Positions 25,190 to 33,813 of a stretch of 48,252 bases of DNA are shown in pieces. Position numbers and translations under genes: made by a program. Location: assembly GCA_031291395.1 (NCBI GenBank), contig JARLJD010000216.1, positions 1 through 48,252 of the forward strand, in the 5' to 3' direction. The notes under the pieces are model-generated. The model searched no databases, was not told where the DNA came from, and saw nothing but the letters and a program-made list of their open reading frames with translations. Every line of letters starts with the position of its first letter. Position 1 is the first letter of the stretch. This stretch comes from Alphaproteobacteria bacterium. Lineage in GTDB: Bacteria; Pseudomonadota; Alphaproteobacteria; UBA9219.

Positions 25190-25355
25190 TAAAAAAAGAA
25201 GCGCGCTTCTCAGTGACCTCGCCGAGGCGAGGGGCGGCATGCTGCCTGTTTGTTAAGGCCTCCGGCGATACCCCGTAATCGGCCGCTTGCGGGCACGGAG
25301 GCGAAACAAACATCTCTTTCGAGACTTGGGTTATATAGATCGGGGGACGAGGAAT
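25190..25355 (+). ncRNA. Candidate structured RNA, class unknown
   Basis: This gene-free stretch is dense in complementary blocks. AGAAGCGCGCTTCT at 25198-25211 is a perfect 14 bp palindrome, and CCTCGCCGAGGCGAGG and GGCGGCATGCTGCC are local hairpins. GTTTGTT-AA-GGCCTCCG (25248-25264) pairs with CGGAGGC-GA-AACAAAC (25296-25311). The long interrupted stem with an internal loop is reminiscent of 6S RNA, but I do not find a signature that proves a class. Strand is not certain. The rest of 25014-25589 shows no coding signal. Confidence 0.3.
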
Positions 25356-25589
25356 GTAAAGGGAATTATCACAGCAAGAGGGATATTTCTATTATCCGGG
25401 TTTTATTCGCGTATATGAGGCGCAAAAATCACTAATCAGATAATAAATTAACTACATTTGTGTGCAGTGCAAAAAAGACGTGACAAATGGTTAAGATCGG
25501 AATATAGGTTATCAAATGGAGGGACGGGTTCCTTCCTGTCTGCGCAGCTCTTTCCGAGCCGTATCCTTTCCGAGCCAAATGGAGGCATG

Positions 25590-26048
25590 ATGTCAAAGCC
25601 GTTTACCAATCCGTTCATTGAGGCCGATTTGTCCAAGATGTTTGACCTGTCGAAGTTCACGAGCGACTTCCGCATGCCGCAGTTCGACGCCGAAGCTGCG
25701 TTTTCCTTGCAACGCAAGAATATTGAAGCCTTCACGGCGATGAATCAGGCCGCTTATGAAAGCATTCAGGCTCTGGCGCATCGTCAGGCCGACACTTTCC
25801 GCCAGATTATCGAGGAAGCTTCGCAGACCGTGCAAGCGATTATTGCGAGCCCGACCCCCGAAGGCAAGGCGATCAAGCAAGCCGAAGTCAGCAAGGCCGC
25901 GATGGACAAGTATCTGGCCAGTCTGCGCGATGCGTCGGAAACCATTGCCAAGTGCAACAACAATGCTTTGGAAACCGTCGGCGTTCGCCTGAATGAAGGT
26001 CTGAATGAATTGCGCAGCATCGTTAAAAGCGCTGATCGCGCCGCTTAA
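25590..26048 (+). CDS. Phasin family protein
   Basis: This 152-residue helical protein contains AAFSLQRKNIEAFTAMNQAA, RQADTFRQIIEEASQTVQAI and later AKCNNNALETVGVRLNEGL, the phasin pattern of amphipathic helices that coat polyhydroxyalkanoate granules. GGAGG lies upstream of a double ATG; the second (25590) has better spacing. No PHA synthase gene is in the window. The family is widespread in alphaproteobacteria, and some members act only as general stress-related proteins. Confidence 0.88.
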   Translation: MSKPFTNPFIEADLSKMFDLSKFTSDFRMPQFDAEAAFSLQRKNIEAFTAMNQAAYESIQALAHRQADTFRQIIEEASQTVQAIIASPTPEGKAIKQAEVSKAAMDKYLASLRDASETIAKCNNNALETVGVRLNEGLNELRSIVKSADRAA

Positions 26049-26220
26049 GACTTTGGCTGTTCGTTTGTTTTCCAGAAAAGCCGTTTTGACGGGCATGATG
26101 CTTTTGTGCATCATGTCCGTTTGCGCGTGCGGCAAAAAGCCCGCGCATGTTGATGTGCCGGAAGATGCCGGAGACACCGTCTTTCCCGCCGTCTATCCGA
26201 ATCCGGCTATGAATAAATGA
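26005..26220 (+). CDS. Small lipoprotein, LptM-like
   Basis: A short frame ends with a lipobox-like LLCIMSVCACGKK and a brief Pro-rich tail (HVDVPEDAGDTVFPAVYPNP). This resembles LptM/YifL-type small outer-membrane lipoproteins, which start CGxKGP after processing. The start is uncertain. ATG 26005 has GAAGG upstream but overlaps the phasin gene by 44 bp in another frame, while TTG 26053 or ATG 26095 would avoid the overlap. The acylated residue is probably the second Cys of CAC. No lysA or dapF, common neighbours of lptM, follows. Confidence 0.55.
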   Translation: MNCAASLKALIAPLKTLAVRLFSRKAVLTGMMLLCIMSVCACGKKPAHVDVPEDAGDTVFPAVYPNPAMNK

Positions 26221-26274
26221 CGGCGTTTTTGTATGAATAATTCGGGTTAAACGCGGCTCAAAGGAAAAGAAAGA

Positions 26275-26688
26275 ATGACCGGAAATTGGGCAATTCCTGC
26301 GATCGCGACATTCATTTTCTGGGGGTTGATGGTTTTTCTCCCCAAGCTTACGGTCGGTCACATCCCGCCCTCAAGCGCGATCATCTATGAGGTTCTTGGC
26401 GGCGTTACCGTAGCCCTGATCACATTGGCTTCGCTTAAGTTCCATCCAGAATTCGATGTTAGAGGAGCGTTGTTATCCTATTTCGTCGGCATTGTCGGAT
26501 TTCTTGGAACTTTGGCCTATTTTTACGCCGTGTCAAAAGGACCCGTCGCGATTGTTTCAGTTATAACCGGGCTTTATCCCGCTATCGCTGTGTTATTGGG
26601 CATTGTCTTTTTGCATGAGCCGTTGACGTGGAGACAAGGCCTCGGATGTCTCATGGCTTTGGGCGGCGTCGCCTTGTTATCTCATTAA
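26275..26688 (+). CDS. Four-helix EamA/DMT transporter
   Basis: The 137-residue protein has four hydrophobic helices and the EamA half-unit pattern (ATFIFWGLMVFLPKL; SVITGLYPAIAVLLGIVFL; HEPLTWRQGLGCLMALGGVA). It is about half the length of standard ten-helix drug/metabolite transporters and probably acts as a dimer. Substrate is unknown. A good AAAGGA precedes the ATG. Confidence 0.82.
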   Translation: MTGNWAIPAIATFIFWGLMVFLPKLTVGHIPPSSAIIYEVLGGVTVALITLASLKFHPEFDVRGALLSYFVGIVGFLGTLAYFYAVSKGPVAIVSVITGLYPAIAVLLGIVFLHEPLTWRQGLGCLMALGGVALLSH

Positions 26689-26703
26689 AAGTTACGGTCA
26701 AAC

Positions 26704-27459
26704 ATGCCCGCACCAAACCCCGAATCCGAATGGTTCGGCTTTCGCCGCGTCGATCCGGAGGAAAAAACCGGCCTTGTGCATCGGGTTTTTTCTTCGGTTG
26801 CGGGGCGGTATGATCTGATGAACGACCTGATGTCGGGCGGTTTGCACCGACTGTGGAAGGACTCTTTGGTTTGCCGCATGAATCCGAAAGCGGGCATGAC
26901 GCTGTTGGATGTCGCGGGCGGCACCGGTGATATTGCTTTGCGATTGCAAAAACGCATGGAAGGCAAAGCCAGAATCATCGTTTGCGACATCAATCCCGCG
27001 ATGCTGGCGCAAGGCAAAGCCAAAGCCATTGATCACGGCATTTTGTCGGGCATAGACTGGGTCACGGGCAATGCCGAAGCCCTGCCTTTTCCTGATCGCA
27101 GCGTCGATATGTATTCGATCGCCTTCGGCCTGCGCAACGTCACGCGCATCGATCAGGCTTTGCGCGAGGCGGCACGGGTTTTAAAACCCGGCGGCCGCTT
27201 TTTCTGCATGGAATTCAGCCCGGGCGTGATTCCGGCACTGAAACCGCTCTATGAAACCTATTGCGTTAATGTTTTGCCTCTTTTGGGGGAATTTGTCGCC
27301 AAAGACCGCGAGGCCTATCAATATCTGGCCGAAAGCATCTTGAAATTCCCTGCGCAACAAGAACTGGCCAAGCGCATGGAAAAAGCGGGATTAAGTCAGG
27401 TCAAATGGACAAATTTGAGCGGAGGAATCGCGGTTATTCATGAGGGGTGGAGATTGTAG
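26704..27459 (+). CDS. ubiE: Ubiquinone/menaquinone methyltransferase UbiE
   Basis: The 251-residue SAM-dependent C-methyltransferase has GRYDLMNDLMSGGLHRLWK, motif I LLDVAGGTGD (67-76), then GNAEALPFPDRSVDMYSIAF and GLRNVTRIDQALREAARVLK, the UbiE/COQ5 signature. It methylates the quinone ring in ubiquinone and menaquinone synthesis. The usual partner ubiB does not follow. It lies 15 bp after the transporter gene, possibly cotranscribed. Confidence 0.96.
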   Translation: MPAPNPESEWFGFRRVDPEEKTGLVHRVFSSVAGRYDLMNDLMSGGLHRLWKDSLVCRMNPKAGMTLLDVAGGTGDIALRLQKRMEGKARIIVCDINPAMLAQGKAKAIDHGILSGIDWVTGNAEALPFPDRSVDMYSIAFGLRNVTRIDQALREAARVLKPGGRFFCMEFSPGVIPALKPLYETYCVNVLPLLGEFVAKDREAYQYLAESILKFPAQQELAKRMEKAGLSQVKWTNLSGGIAVIHEGWRL

Positions 27460-27534
27460 GAGAAGGAGGGAGACAATAGCGTGGGGAGGGTGAGAACGAA
27501 AGAGCTATATTTTTGTGGGGTTTCCCTTGATTGC

Positions 27535-27855
27535 TTAATAGGCGCAAGGATTTCCATGAACGCATTGCGCCATATTATTTGAATCCGCGCAATAAGACGT
27601 TTGGGCGGCTCCGAGTAATACGGCTAAATCCTGAGACGTCGCATGAGTTGTGCACCATGAAAAAAAATTTTCATATTCGTCAGGGCACATTTGGCACATG
27701 CATGTGTAGGGAGATTGTGCAGATTGGGTTGCCCGCGTTTTTAACAAGGGAACGGCAATAGATCGGCAAACTTCTTCATTTGCAGCCTTCGCGGCTTCGG
27801 ACGGCAACAACGTTGCCGCCATTAAAATCAGAAGAACGAGGAAGAATGGCTTCAT
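27535..27855 (-). CDS. Small secreted cysteine-rich protein
   Basis: This 106-residue protein has a signal peptide (MKPFFLVLLILMAATLLPSE, cleavage near 24). The mature part of about 82 residues has eight Cys: one near the start, a CMCQMC cluster, and four towards the C-terminus (WCTTH, SYCAD, AQCVHGNPC). The spacing suggests four disulphides in the periplasm or outside the cell, or metal binding by the CxCxxC cluster. No family is recognised. An RBS-like GAGAGGAT precedes the start. It converges on ubiE. Confidence 0.6.
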   Translation of the reverse strand: MKPFFLVLLILMAATLLPSEAAKAANEEVCRSIAVPLLKTRATQSAQSPYTCMCQMCPDEYENFFSWCTTHATSQDLAVLLGAAQTSYCADSNNMAQCVHGNPCAY

Positions 27856-28029
27856 AAATCGATCCTCTCACAAGAATTCCTCACCCCGTTTGTTATACCA
27901 ACGGCTGGTAAACTTTCCGTTAATTAAGCGTGTCCGTACAAAGCCCAAACACGCTGCTTGACCGGATGTTTTCAAAGTCTGTATTTTCGCGTTAGATTAA
28001 TCGCCGAAAAATTGCTCAAGAGGTGTTTC

Positions 28030-28362
28030 GTGGACAGGGAAAGAGCCAAAAAAATAGAGATGATTTTGTCTCTTGCCAATTGCGGCATGCGCGAGGGACT
28101 TGATGAAAAACAAAAGACGGCTTTGTCCGATTTTCGCCGCAATTTGTTGGTCGCTTTGATCGATGAAAAACCCATAGCAAACCCATTGGCGGATTTGGCA
28201 AATTTTTATGTGTCAATACAACATGTTAGTGGGTTGGGTTGCGTATTGTTTCCTCAAGAAACCGCACGTCATGATCTTGTCAGACTGCGCGAGGGGATTG
28301 AGAAATACAAGCCTGATCATGGAGATCTGGCCGTGCCGTCAGCAGGCTTGCATTGTGTTTAA
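28030..28362 (+). CDS. Hypothetical protein
   Basis: About 110 residues, cytosolic, helical, with Cys near 18 and 70. The start is placed at GTG 28030, which has AAGAGG just upstream; the frame is open to a TTG at 27958. No motif is recognised. It lies before the rpmI operon, but the gap of 150 bp and its AT-rich composition suggest an independent unit. An artefact cannot be excluded, though the composition looks protein-like. Confidence 0.45.
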   Translation: MDRERAKKIEMILSLANCGMREGLDEKQKTALSDFRRNLLVALIDEKPIANPLADLANFYVSIQHVSGLGCVLFPQETARHDLVRLREGIEKYKPDHGDLAVPSAGLHCV

Positions 28363-28513
28363 TGCCCGTTTTCTCTGAACGGCTGGAGCATGATGCAAAA
28401 AAATCGCACAAATTCCTTGCTTTCCCTTCCCCTCTGGTCTATCAACCCCTCCTTCGCGCGCCGAGGGCCTTTGGACATGCCCGGCCGCTTAACTATAGAA
28501 TAAGGAAAACAAA

Positions 28514-28714
28514 ATGCCCAAAATGAAGACCCACAGCGGGTCCAAAAAGCGTTTTCGCGTGACAGGCTCCGGTCATGTCAAGGCGGGCGCAGCGAACCGC
28601 CGCCACTTTATGCGCCGCCGCTCCCAGAACACCAAACGCGTGTCGCGCCAAGGCTTGATCCTGTTCAAGACCGACGGCGATAATATCATTAAATATTTTC
28701 TGCCTAACGGCTAG
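28514..28714 (+). CDS. rpmI: Ribosomal protein L35
   Basis: The 66-residue protein [20 protein letters not shown] with [17 protein letters not shown] is L35. The ATG follows AAGGA. It heads rpmI-rplT; infC, which precedes it in many bacteria, is absent. The leader (28363-28513) has GC-rich inverted segments but no defined L20-binding structure could be shown. Confidence 0.97.
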   Translation: MPKMKTHSGSKKRFRVTGSGHVKAGAANRRHFMRRRSQNTKRVSRQGLILFKTDGDNIIKYFLPNG

Positions 28715-28728
28715 GAAGGGAACTCACT

Positions 28729-29091
28729 ATGGCTCGTATTAAACGGGGCGTGACGACCCATTCTCGTCACCAGGAAATGGTCAAATTGGGCAAAGGCTAT
28801 CGCGGCCGCGCCAGCACCAATTTCCGCGTCGCTATCGAAAAAGTCGAAAAGGCGCTGCGCTACGCCTATCGTGACCGCCGCGCCAAGAAAGGCGAGTTTC
28901 GCGCTTTGTGGATTCAGCGCATCAATGCAGGCGCGCGCGAATATGGCTTGACCTATGCCCGCTTCATCAACGGCTTGAAGCGCGCGGGCATCGAGCTGGA
29001 CCGCAAATCCTTGTCCGAGCTGGCCGCGACGGAACCGGCGGCGTTCAAGGCTCTGGTCGATCAGGCGCAAGCTGCCTTGGCCGCCAAGTAA
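28729..29091 (+). CDS. rplT: Ribosomal protein L20
   Basis: The 120-residue protein [20 protein letters not shown] with [19 protein letters not shown] and [19 protein letters not shown] is L20, an early 50S assembly protein. It lies 14 bp after rpmI with a GGAAGGGA site and is followed by a strong terminator, so rpmI-rplT can be a unit separate from pheST. Confidence 0.98.
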   Translation: MARIKRGVTTHSRHQEMVKLGKGYRGRASTNFRVAIEKVEKALRYAYRDRRAKKGEFRALWIQRINAGAREYGLTYARFINGLKRAGIELDRKSLSELAATEPAAFKALVDQAQAALAAK

Positions 29092-29104
29092 GGACGGACA
29101 AATC

Positions 29105-29142
29105 CAAAAACGCCGCGCGCAGCGATGCCGCGGCGTTTTTTT
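29105..29142 (+). terminator. Rho-independent terminator after rplT
   Basis: AAAAACGCCGCG and CGCGGCGTTTTTTT form a strong stem around an 11 bp loop, ending in seven T residues, 14 bp past the rplT stop. Confidence 0.9.
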
Positions 29143-29225
29143 GTTTGCCGATTCGCAGGGGCGGTATATAAAAATCCTTCGGTTTTTGCTTTGTGCCTGT
29201 TGGGATACAAGTAAGACAAGCGGTT

Positions 29226-29392
29226 GAGCGAAAGCGATGGAATCCCCTCCCCCTCTATGGGGGAGGGTTAGGGTGGGGGTGGTGATTCCGCATGAACGGT
29301 TCTTGCAAGGTAGAAAAATCCCTTGCGGCGCGATCACCCCCACCCTAACCCTCCCCCATAGAGGGGGAGGGAATCAGACCGCTTTTGTCGCA
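29226..29392. repeat. MITE-like long inverted repeat, copy C
   Basis: The left arm (about 29227-29284) contains GGAATCCCCTCCCCCTCTAT, then GGGGGAGGGTTAGGGTGGGG. The right arm (about 29334-29385) is its complement, ending GACCGCTTTTGTCGCACTGT. The spacer is about 50 bp. It lies between rplT and pheS; the sequence 29393-29471 after it would hold the pheST promoter. Confidence 0.85.
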
Positions 29393-29471
29393 CTGTTTTT
29401 CTTAATCATTTGACGGATTCTCTTGTTTCCTCGCGCGGGCTTATCCATCGTTCATTCAGGAATGTTTTCTT

Positions 29472-30563
29472 ATGTCTCAATCTGTATCCGCGCCCTCTGA
29501 TGATCTCGATACCTTAAAGATCGAACTGGCTGCCGCCGTTGCCTCCGCCGCCGACAGCGCGGCGCTGGATGCCCTTCGTGTTTCGGCGTTGGGCAAGAAA
29601 GGCCGCATTACCGATTTGATGAAAACGCTCGGCGCTTTGCCTGCGGAAGAACGCAAGATGCGCGGCGCGGCCTTGAACGTTCTGAAAGACGAAATCGCAG
29701 TTGCGATTGACGCCAGACAGAAAATCCTTTCCGCCGCTGCGTTGCAAGACCGCCTGTCGCGCGAAAGCCTTGACGTGACTCTCCCTGCGCGGCCACAGAA
29801 CGAAGGCCGCATTCACCCCATCTCGCAGACGATCGACGAGATCGTGACGCTTTTTGCAAGCCAAGGCTTTGCCGTCGCCAAAGGCCCCGATATCGAAAGC
29901 GAATATTATAATTTCGAGGCTTTGAACATCCCCTCGTCCCATCCCGCGCGGGATATGCAGGCGACGTTCTTTATGCCGTCTTCGGGCGAATATAAAATGG
30001 TTTTGCGCACGCAAACATCGCCGGTGCAAATCCGCACGATGAGGGAGCAGAAGCCGCCCATCCGCATCATCGCGCCGGGCCGCACCTATCGCTGCGACTA
30101 CGACATGACGCACACGCCGATGTTTCATCAGGTCGAAGGGCTGGTGATCGACGAGGCGACGCATATGGGGCATCTGAAAGGCTGCTTGCTGGATTTCCTG
30201 CGCGAATTTTTCGGCATCGACGATCTGCCGATCCGCTTCCGCCCGTCTTATTTCCCCTTTACCGAGCCTTCCGCCGAGGTCGATATCGGCTGCTCCCGTA
30301 AAGGCGGCGAGTTGAAATTGGGTAATTTTGGCGATTGGCTGGAAATTCTCGGTTGCGGCATGGTGCATCCGAACGTGCTGAAAAACTGCGGCATCGACCC
30401 CGAAAAATATCAAGGCTTCGCCTTCGGCATGGGCATCGAGCGTTTGGCGATGCTGAAATACGGCATCCCCGATCTGCGCACTTTCTTCGATGCCGATTTA
30501 AGGTGGTTGAAGCATTATGGGTTTATGCCGCTGGATATCCCAAACCCAGCTTTGAAAGCGTGA
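29472..30563 (+). CDS. pheS: Phenylalanyl-tRNA synthetase alpha subunit
   Basis: The 363-residue catalytic subunit has an N-terminal coiled coil (about 1-95), motif 2 region [10 protein letters not shown]-like ([15 protein letters not shown]), [22 protein letters not shown], and motif 3 [22 protein letters not shown]. Together with PheT it charges tRNA-Phe. Length and start are standard. It lies 9 bp before pheT. Confidence 0.98.
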   Translation: MSQSVSAPSDDLDTLKIELAAAVASAADSAALDALRVSALGKKGRITDLMKTLGALPAEERKMRGAALNVLKDEIAVAIDARQKILSAAALQDRLSRESLDVTLPARPQNEGRIHPISQTIDEIVTLFASQGFAVAKGPDIESEYYNFEALNIPSSHPARDMQATFFMPSSGEYKMVLRTQTSPVQIRTMREQKPPIRIIAPGRTYRCDYDMTHTPMFHQVEGLVIDEATHMGHLKGCLLDFLREFFGIDDLPIRFRPSYFPFTEPSAEVDIGCSRKGGELKLGNFGDWLEILGCGMVHPNVLKNCGIDPEKYQGFAFGMGIERLAMLKYGIPDLRTFFDADLRWLKHYGFMPLDIPNPALKA

Positions 30564-30572
30564 GAACTAAAC

Positions 30573-33020
30573 ATGAAATTTCCCCTCTCTTGGCTCAAAC
30601 AGCATCTCGACACCCCCGCCTCGCTGACCGAAATCTGTGACAAGCTCACCGCGATTGGCCTTGAGGTCGAAGGCATAGAAGACCACGGCAAGAAACTCGC
30701 CCCTTTTATTGTGGCGCAGGTTCTTGAGGCCGCGCCGCATCCGGGTGCTGACCGGTTGCGCGTGTGTACTGTCGATACCGGCAAGGAAAAACTGCAGGTC
30801 GTGTGCGGCGCGCCGAATGCGCGGGCGGGGATCAAGGTCGTGCTGGCGCGACCCGGGGATGTCATGCCGGATTCGGGCGAGGCTTTGAAGAAAGGCGTCA
30901 TTCGCGGCGTCGAATCGCAGGGCATGCTGTGCGCGGTCGATGAACTTGGTATCGGCGACGCGCACAGCGGAATTATCGAATTGGGCGAGGACGCGCCCGT
31001 GGGCGGCAGCTTTGCCGCCTATGCCGGTTACGACGATCCGGTGATCGAGATCAACCTGACCCCGAACCGTCCCGATTGCGCAGGCGTTCTGGGCATCGCG
31101 CGGGATTTGGCCGCTGCCGGTTTGGGTGAGTTGAAACCGCTTGACACAACGCCGGTTAAAGGCACGGAAGCCAGTCGGATTAAGGTTAAGTTAGAATTTC
31201 CCTCCGCAGGCGCGGCGAAGATGGATCCCCGTTTTCGCGGGGATGACGAACCTTCTAAGGCCTGTCCCCTCTTCATTGGCCGCCTGATCCGCAACATCAA
31301 AAACGGCTCCAGCCCCGAAGGAATGCAGCGCCGCTTGCGCGCGATCGGCTTGCGGCCGATTTCGGCTTTGGTCGATATCACAAATTATCTGACGATCGAT
31401 TGCGCGCGGCCTTTGCATGTGTTCGACGCGAAAAAGATCAAAGGCGGTTTGCGTTTAGGCCCCGCGCAGGGCGGCGAGGTGCTCGACGCCCTGAACGGCA
31501 AAACCTACACGCTTGAAGCGGGTATGACGACGATTTATGACGACGCGGGCGCGGTCAGCCTTGCAGGGATTGTCGGCGGCGTTCGCACCTCCTGCGACGA
31601 AAACACGACCGAAGTCTTTGTCGAATCCGCTTATTTCGACCCCGTGCGCACGGCGTTGACGGGACGCGCTTTGCAGATTTCCTCCGACGCGCGTTACCGC
31701 TTTGAACGCGGCATCGATCCGCTGTTCACCGAAACGGGCGCGGAACTGGCGACTAAGCTTATTCTGGAATTGTGCGGCACGCCGGAAACAACGGTCAGTC
31801 CGTTGGAAATCGCGGGCAATGTTACGCCGCGCACGGAAGCGATTACGCTTGATACGCAAAAATGCCTTAAACACACCGGCGTCGCCGTTGCCGAGTCCGA
31901 GCAAGCCGAAATCCTGACGCGCCTCGGTTTTGCCGTGACGCGCAAGAACGGCAAGCTGGACGTGATCCCGCCCAGCTGGCGTCCCGATATCGAAGGCGAC
32001 GCCGATCTGGTCGAGGAAATTATCCGCATCAAAGGCTTCGATCATTTGCCGGTCACGTCCTTGCCGCGCCTTCACGTTATCACGAAAACCGCGATCGACG
32101 CGCAGGACATCCGCGCCAACGCCGCGCGGCGTGCTTTGGCCGATCAGGGCTTGATGGAAGCCGTCACTTGGTCGTTCATGCCCAGCGTGATCGCCGCGTC
32201 TTTCGGCGGCGTCAGCGACGATCTGCGCCTCGTCAACCCGATCAGCAGCGATCTGGATGTCATGCGGCCTTCGATTCTTGGCAATCTGCTTAGTGCCGCC
32301 AAACGCAACGCCGACAGGGGTTTTGCCGCCGTCGGGTTGTTCGAAATCGGCCCTGTTTTCAAAGATCTGACGCCGGAAGGACAGGCGGTTGTCGCAACCG
32401 CCGTGCGTTGCGGCCAGACGCCGCGCCATTGGGCGGCTGCCAGCCGCGCTTGCGATGTTTTTGACGCCAAGGGCGACGCCACCGCGGCATTGGCCGCCGC
32501 AGGCGCGCCCGTGGCCGCGTTGCAAATCACAAGCGATGCGCCGGATTGGTATCATCCCGGCCGTTCCGGCGCTTTGCGACTGGGGGCTAATGTGCTGGCT
32601 TATTTCGGTGAGATTCACCCCTCGGTGCTAACGGCGTGCGATCTGTCCGGCCCTGCCGTCGGCTGTGAACTTTTTCTCGCCAACATTCCCGCGCCGCGTT
32701 CCAGCGGCACGGCCAAGCCTTTGCTGAAACTGGACGCGCTGCAACCCGTCTCGCGCGATTTCGCCTTCGTCGTCGAACGCAAAGTTACGGCGGCCAAATT
32801 GGTGCAAGCCGTCAAAGCGGCCGACAAAAACCTGATTCGCGAGGTCGCGATCTTTGACGTCTACGAAGGCGATAAGATCTCAAGCGACAAAAAATCCCTC
32901 GCCCTGAACGTCACTCTGCAACCCCAAGGCAAAAGCCTGACCGACGCCGAAATCGAAGCCGTCTCTGCCAAAATCACGGCCGCAGTCGGCAAAGCGACAG
33001 GGGCAGTGTTGAGGGGGTAG
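30573..33020 (+). CDS. pheT: Phenylalanyl-tRNA synthetase beta subunit, with repeat-derived insert
   Basis: The 815-residue beta subunit has an N-terminal tRNA-binding OB domain (about 39-150: VLEAAPHPGADRLRVCTVD), the B3/B4 editing domain (RRLRAIGLRPISALVDITNY), B5, a catalytic-like core and the C-terminal anticodon-binding domain. At residues about 205-230, between the usual F-P and A-C-P-L-F, there is an extra segment including MDPRFRGDDE. It is encoded by a short genomic palindrome of the same family found between other genes (31221-31249). The frame is kept, so the protein is presumably functional with a surface loop there. The final residues and stop look normal. Confidence 0.97.
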   Translation: MKFPLSWLKQHLDTPASLTEICDKLTAIGLEVEGIEDHGKKLAPFIVAQVLEAAPHPGADRLRVCTVDTGKEKLQVVCGAPNARAGIKVVLARPGDVMPDSGEALKKGVIRGVESQGMLCAVDELGIGDAHSGIIELGEDAPVGGSFAAYAGYDDPVIEINLTPNRPDCAGVLGIARDLAAAGLGELKPLDTTPVKGTEASRIKVKLEFPSAGAAKMDPRFRGDDEPSKACPLFIGRLIRNIKNGSSPEGMQRRLRAIGLRPISALVDITNYLTIDCARPLHVFDAKKIKGGLRLGPAQGGEVLDALNGKTYTLEAGMTTIYDDAGAVSLAGIVGGVRTSCDENTTEVFVESAYFDPVRTALTGRALQISSDARYRFERGIDPLFTETGAELATKLILELCGTPETTVSPLEIAGNVTPRTEAITLDTQKCLKHTGVAVAESEQAEILTRLGFAVTRKNGKLDVIPPSWRPDIEGDADLVEEIIRIKGFDHLPVTSLPRLHVITKTAIDAQDIRANAARRALADQGLMEAVTWSFMPSVIAASFGGVSDDLRLVNPISSDLDVMRPSILGNLLSAAKRNADRGFAAVGLFEIGPVFKDLTPEGQAVVATAVRCGQTPRHWAAASRACDVFDAKGDATAALAAAGAPVAALQITSDAPDWYHPGRSGALRLGANVLAYFGEIHPSVLTACDLSGPAVGCELFLANIPAPRSSGTAKPLLKLDALQPVSRDFAFVVERKVTAAKLVQAVKAADKNLIREVAIFDVYEGDKISSDKKSLALNVTLQPQGKSLTDAEIEAVSAKITAAVGKATGAVLRG
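31221..31249. repeat. Palindromic repeat inside pheT
   Basis: ATCCCCG (31225-31231) pairs with CGGGGAT (31238-31244), followed by GACG. It matches the GTCATCCCCGC...GCGGGGAT unit at 48098 and related copies. It lies in frame within pheT and encodes D-P-R-F-R-G-D-D. Confidence 0.85.
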
Positions 33021-33075
33021 CCGGAGCCGGAAAAGCCGTGCAAAGACGAGTTCAAGGCGATTGAATAAAAACGAT

Positions 33076-33103
33076 CGTCATACCGGCTTTCGCCGGTATG
33101 ACG
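33076..33103. repeat. GTCATNCCGGC-type short palindrome
   Basis: The perfect 12 bp arms CGTCATACCGGC and GCCGGTATGACG with a 4 bp loop lie between pheT and the HAD gene. It may act as the pheST terminator-like structure, though no T-run follows. Confidence 0.8.
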
Positions 33104-33171
33104 AGTATTTTCGCTTCGCCGTTATTCCTGATCGTCAAAAAGATTCACTTTACCGGAAAGGCAAACGAAAA

Positions 33172-33813
33172 ATGACCGCCTCTTTCACCAGCGTTGTTTT
33201 CGATTTGGGCGGGGTTTTGATCGACTGGGATCCCGAATACCTTTACCGCAAGCTGATTCCAAACGACGAAGAACGGCATGACTTTCTGACAAAGGTCTGC
33301 ACGCGCGAATGGCACAACCGGCATGACAAAGGCGTTTCTTTTGCCGACAACGCGCGGGAACTGAGCGAGAAATACCCGAACGATCCGCGCCTGCGGTCCC
33401 TGATCTATGCGTGGGGCGAACGTTATGAGGAAATGTTTTCCGGCTCCATTCAAGGAAGCGTTAAAATCCTCGAGGAACTGAATGACGCGAAGGTAGCGCT
33501 TTATGCGCTGACGAATTGGTCGGCGGAATATTATCCGAAGGCTTGCAAAAGCTTTCCTTTTCTCTTTCTTTTCAAAGACGCCGTCGTGTCGGGCGAAGAA
33601 CATGTGATGAAGCCAGACCCCCAAATTTATGAAATCCTTTTGGAGCGCACCAAAATCGATCCGCGCCGCGCGATCTACATCGACGATCGCAAAGAAAACC
33701 TTCTTCCCGCCTCGGCGCTGGGATTCACAACCATTCTGTTCACAACCCCCGAAGCTTTAAGGGCGGAATTGATCCGGCACAGGCTTCCGCTTGCGCCCAT
33801 GTGTGGCTTATAA
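33172..33813 (+). CDS. HAD-superfamily hydrolase (YihX/haloacid dehalogenase-like)
   Basis: The 213-residue protein has HAD motif I FDLGGVLIDWD (nucleophile Asp11), motif II LTNWS, a motif III Lys in HVMKPDPQIYE, and motif IV AIYIDDRKENL. Motif I is D-L-G, without the general-acid Asp at the usual +2 position, as in the YihX branch. It is a probable small-molecule phosphatase or dehalogenase; substrate unknown. The ATG at 33172 is chosen; the frame is open to 33061 within a palindromic repeat. Confidence 0.87.
   Translation: MTASFTSVVFDLGGVLIDWDPEYLYRKLIPNDEERHDFLTKVCTREWHNRHDKGVSFADNARELSEKYPNDPRLRSLIYAWGERYEEMFSGSIQGSVKILEELNDAKVALYALTNWSAEYYPKACKSFPFLFLFKDAVVSGEEHVMKPDPQIYEILLERTKIDPRRAIYIDDRKENLLPASALGFTTILFTTPEALRAELIRHRLPLAPMCGL

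Noticed and set aside
25335-25355. Guanidine-riboswitch-like GGGGACGAGGA
   Set aside because: The short motif is not accompanied by the conserved paired elements, and no guanidine-related gene follows.
25458-25589. N-terminal extension of the phasin gene
   Set aside because: The GGAGG directly before 25587-25590 and the family alignment support the later start.
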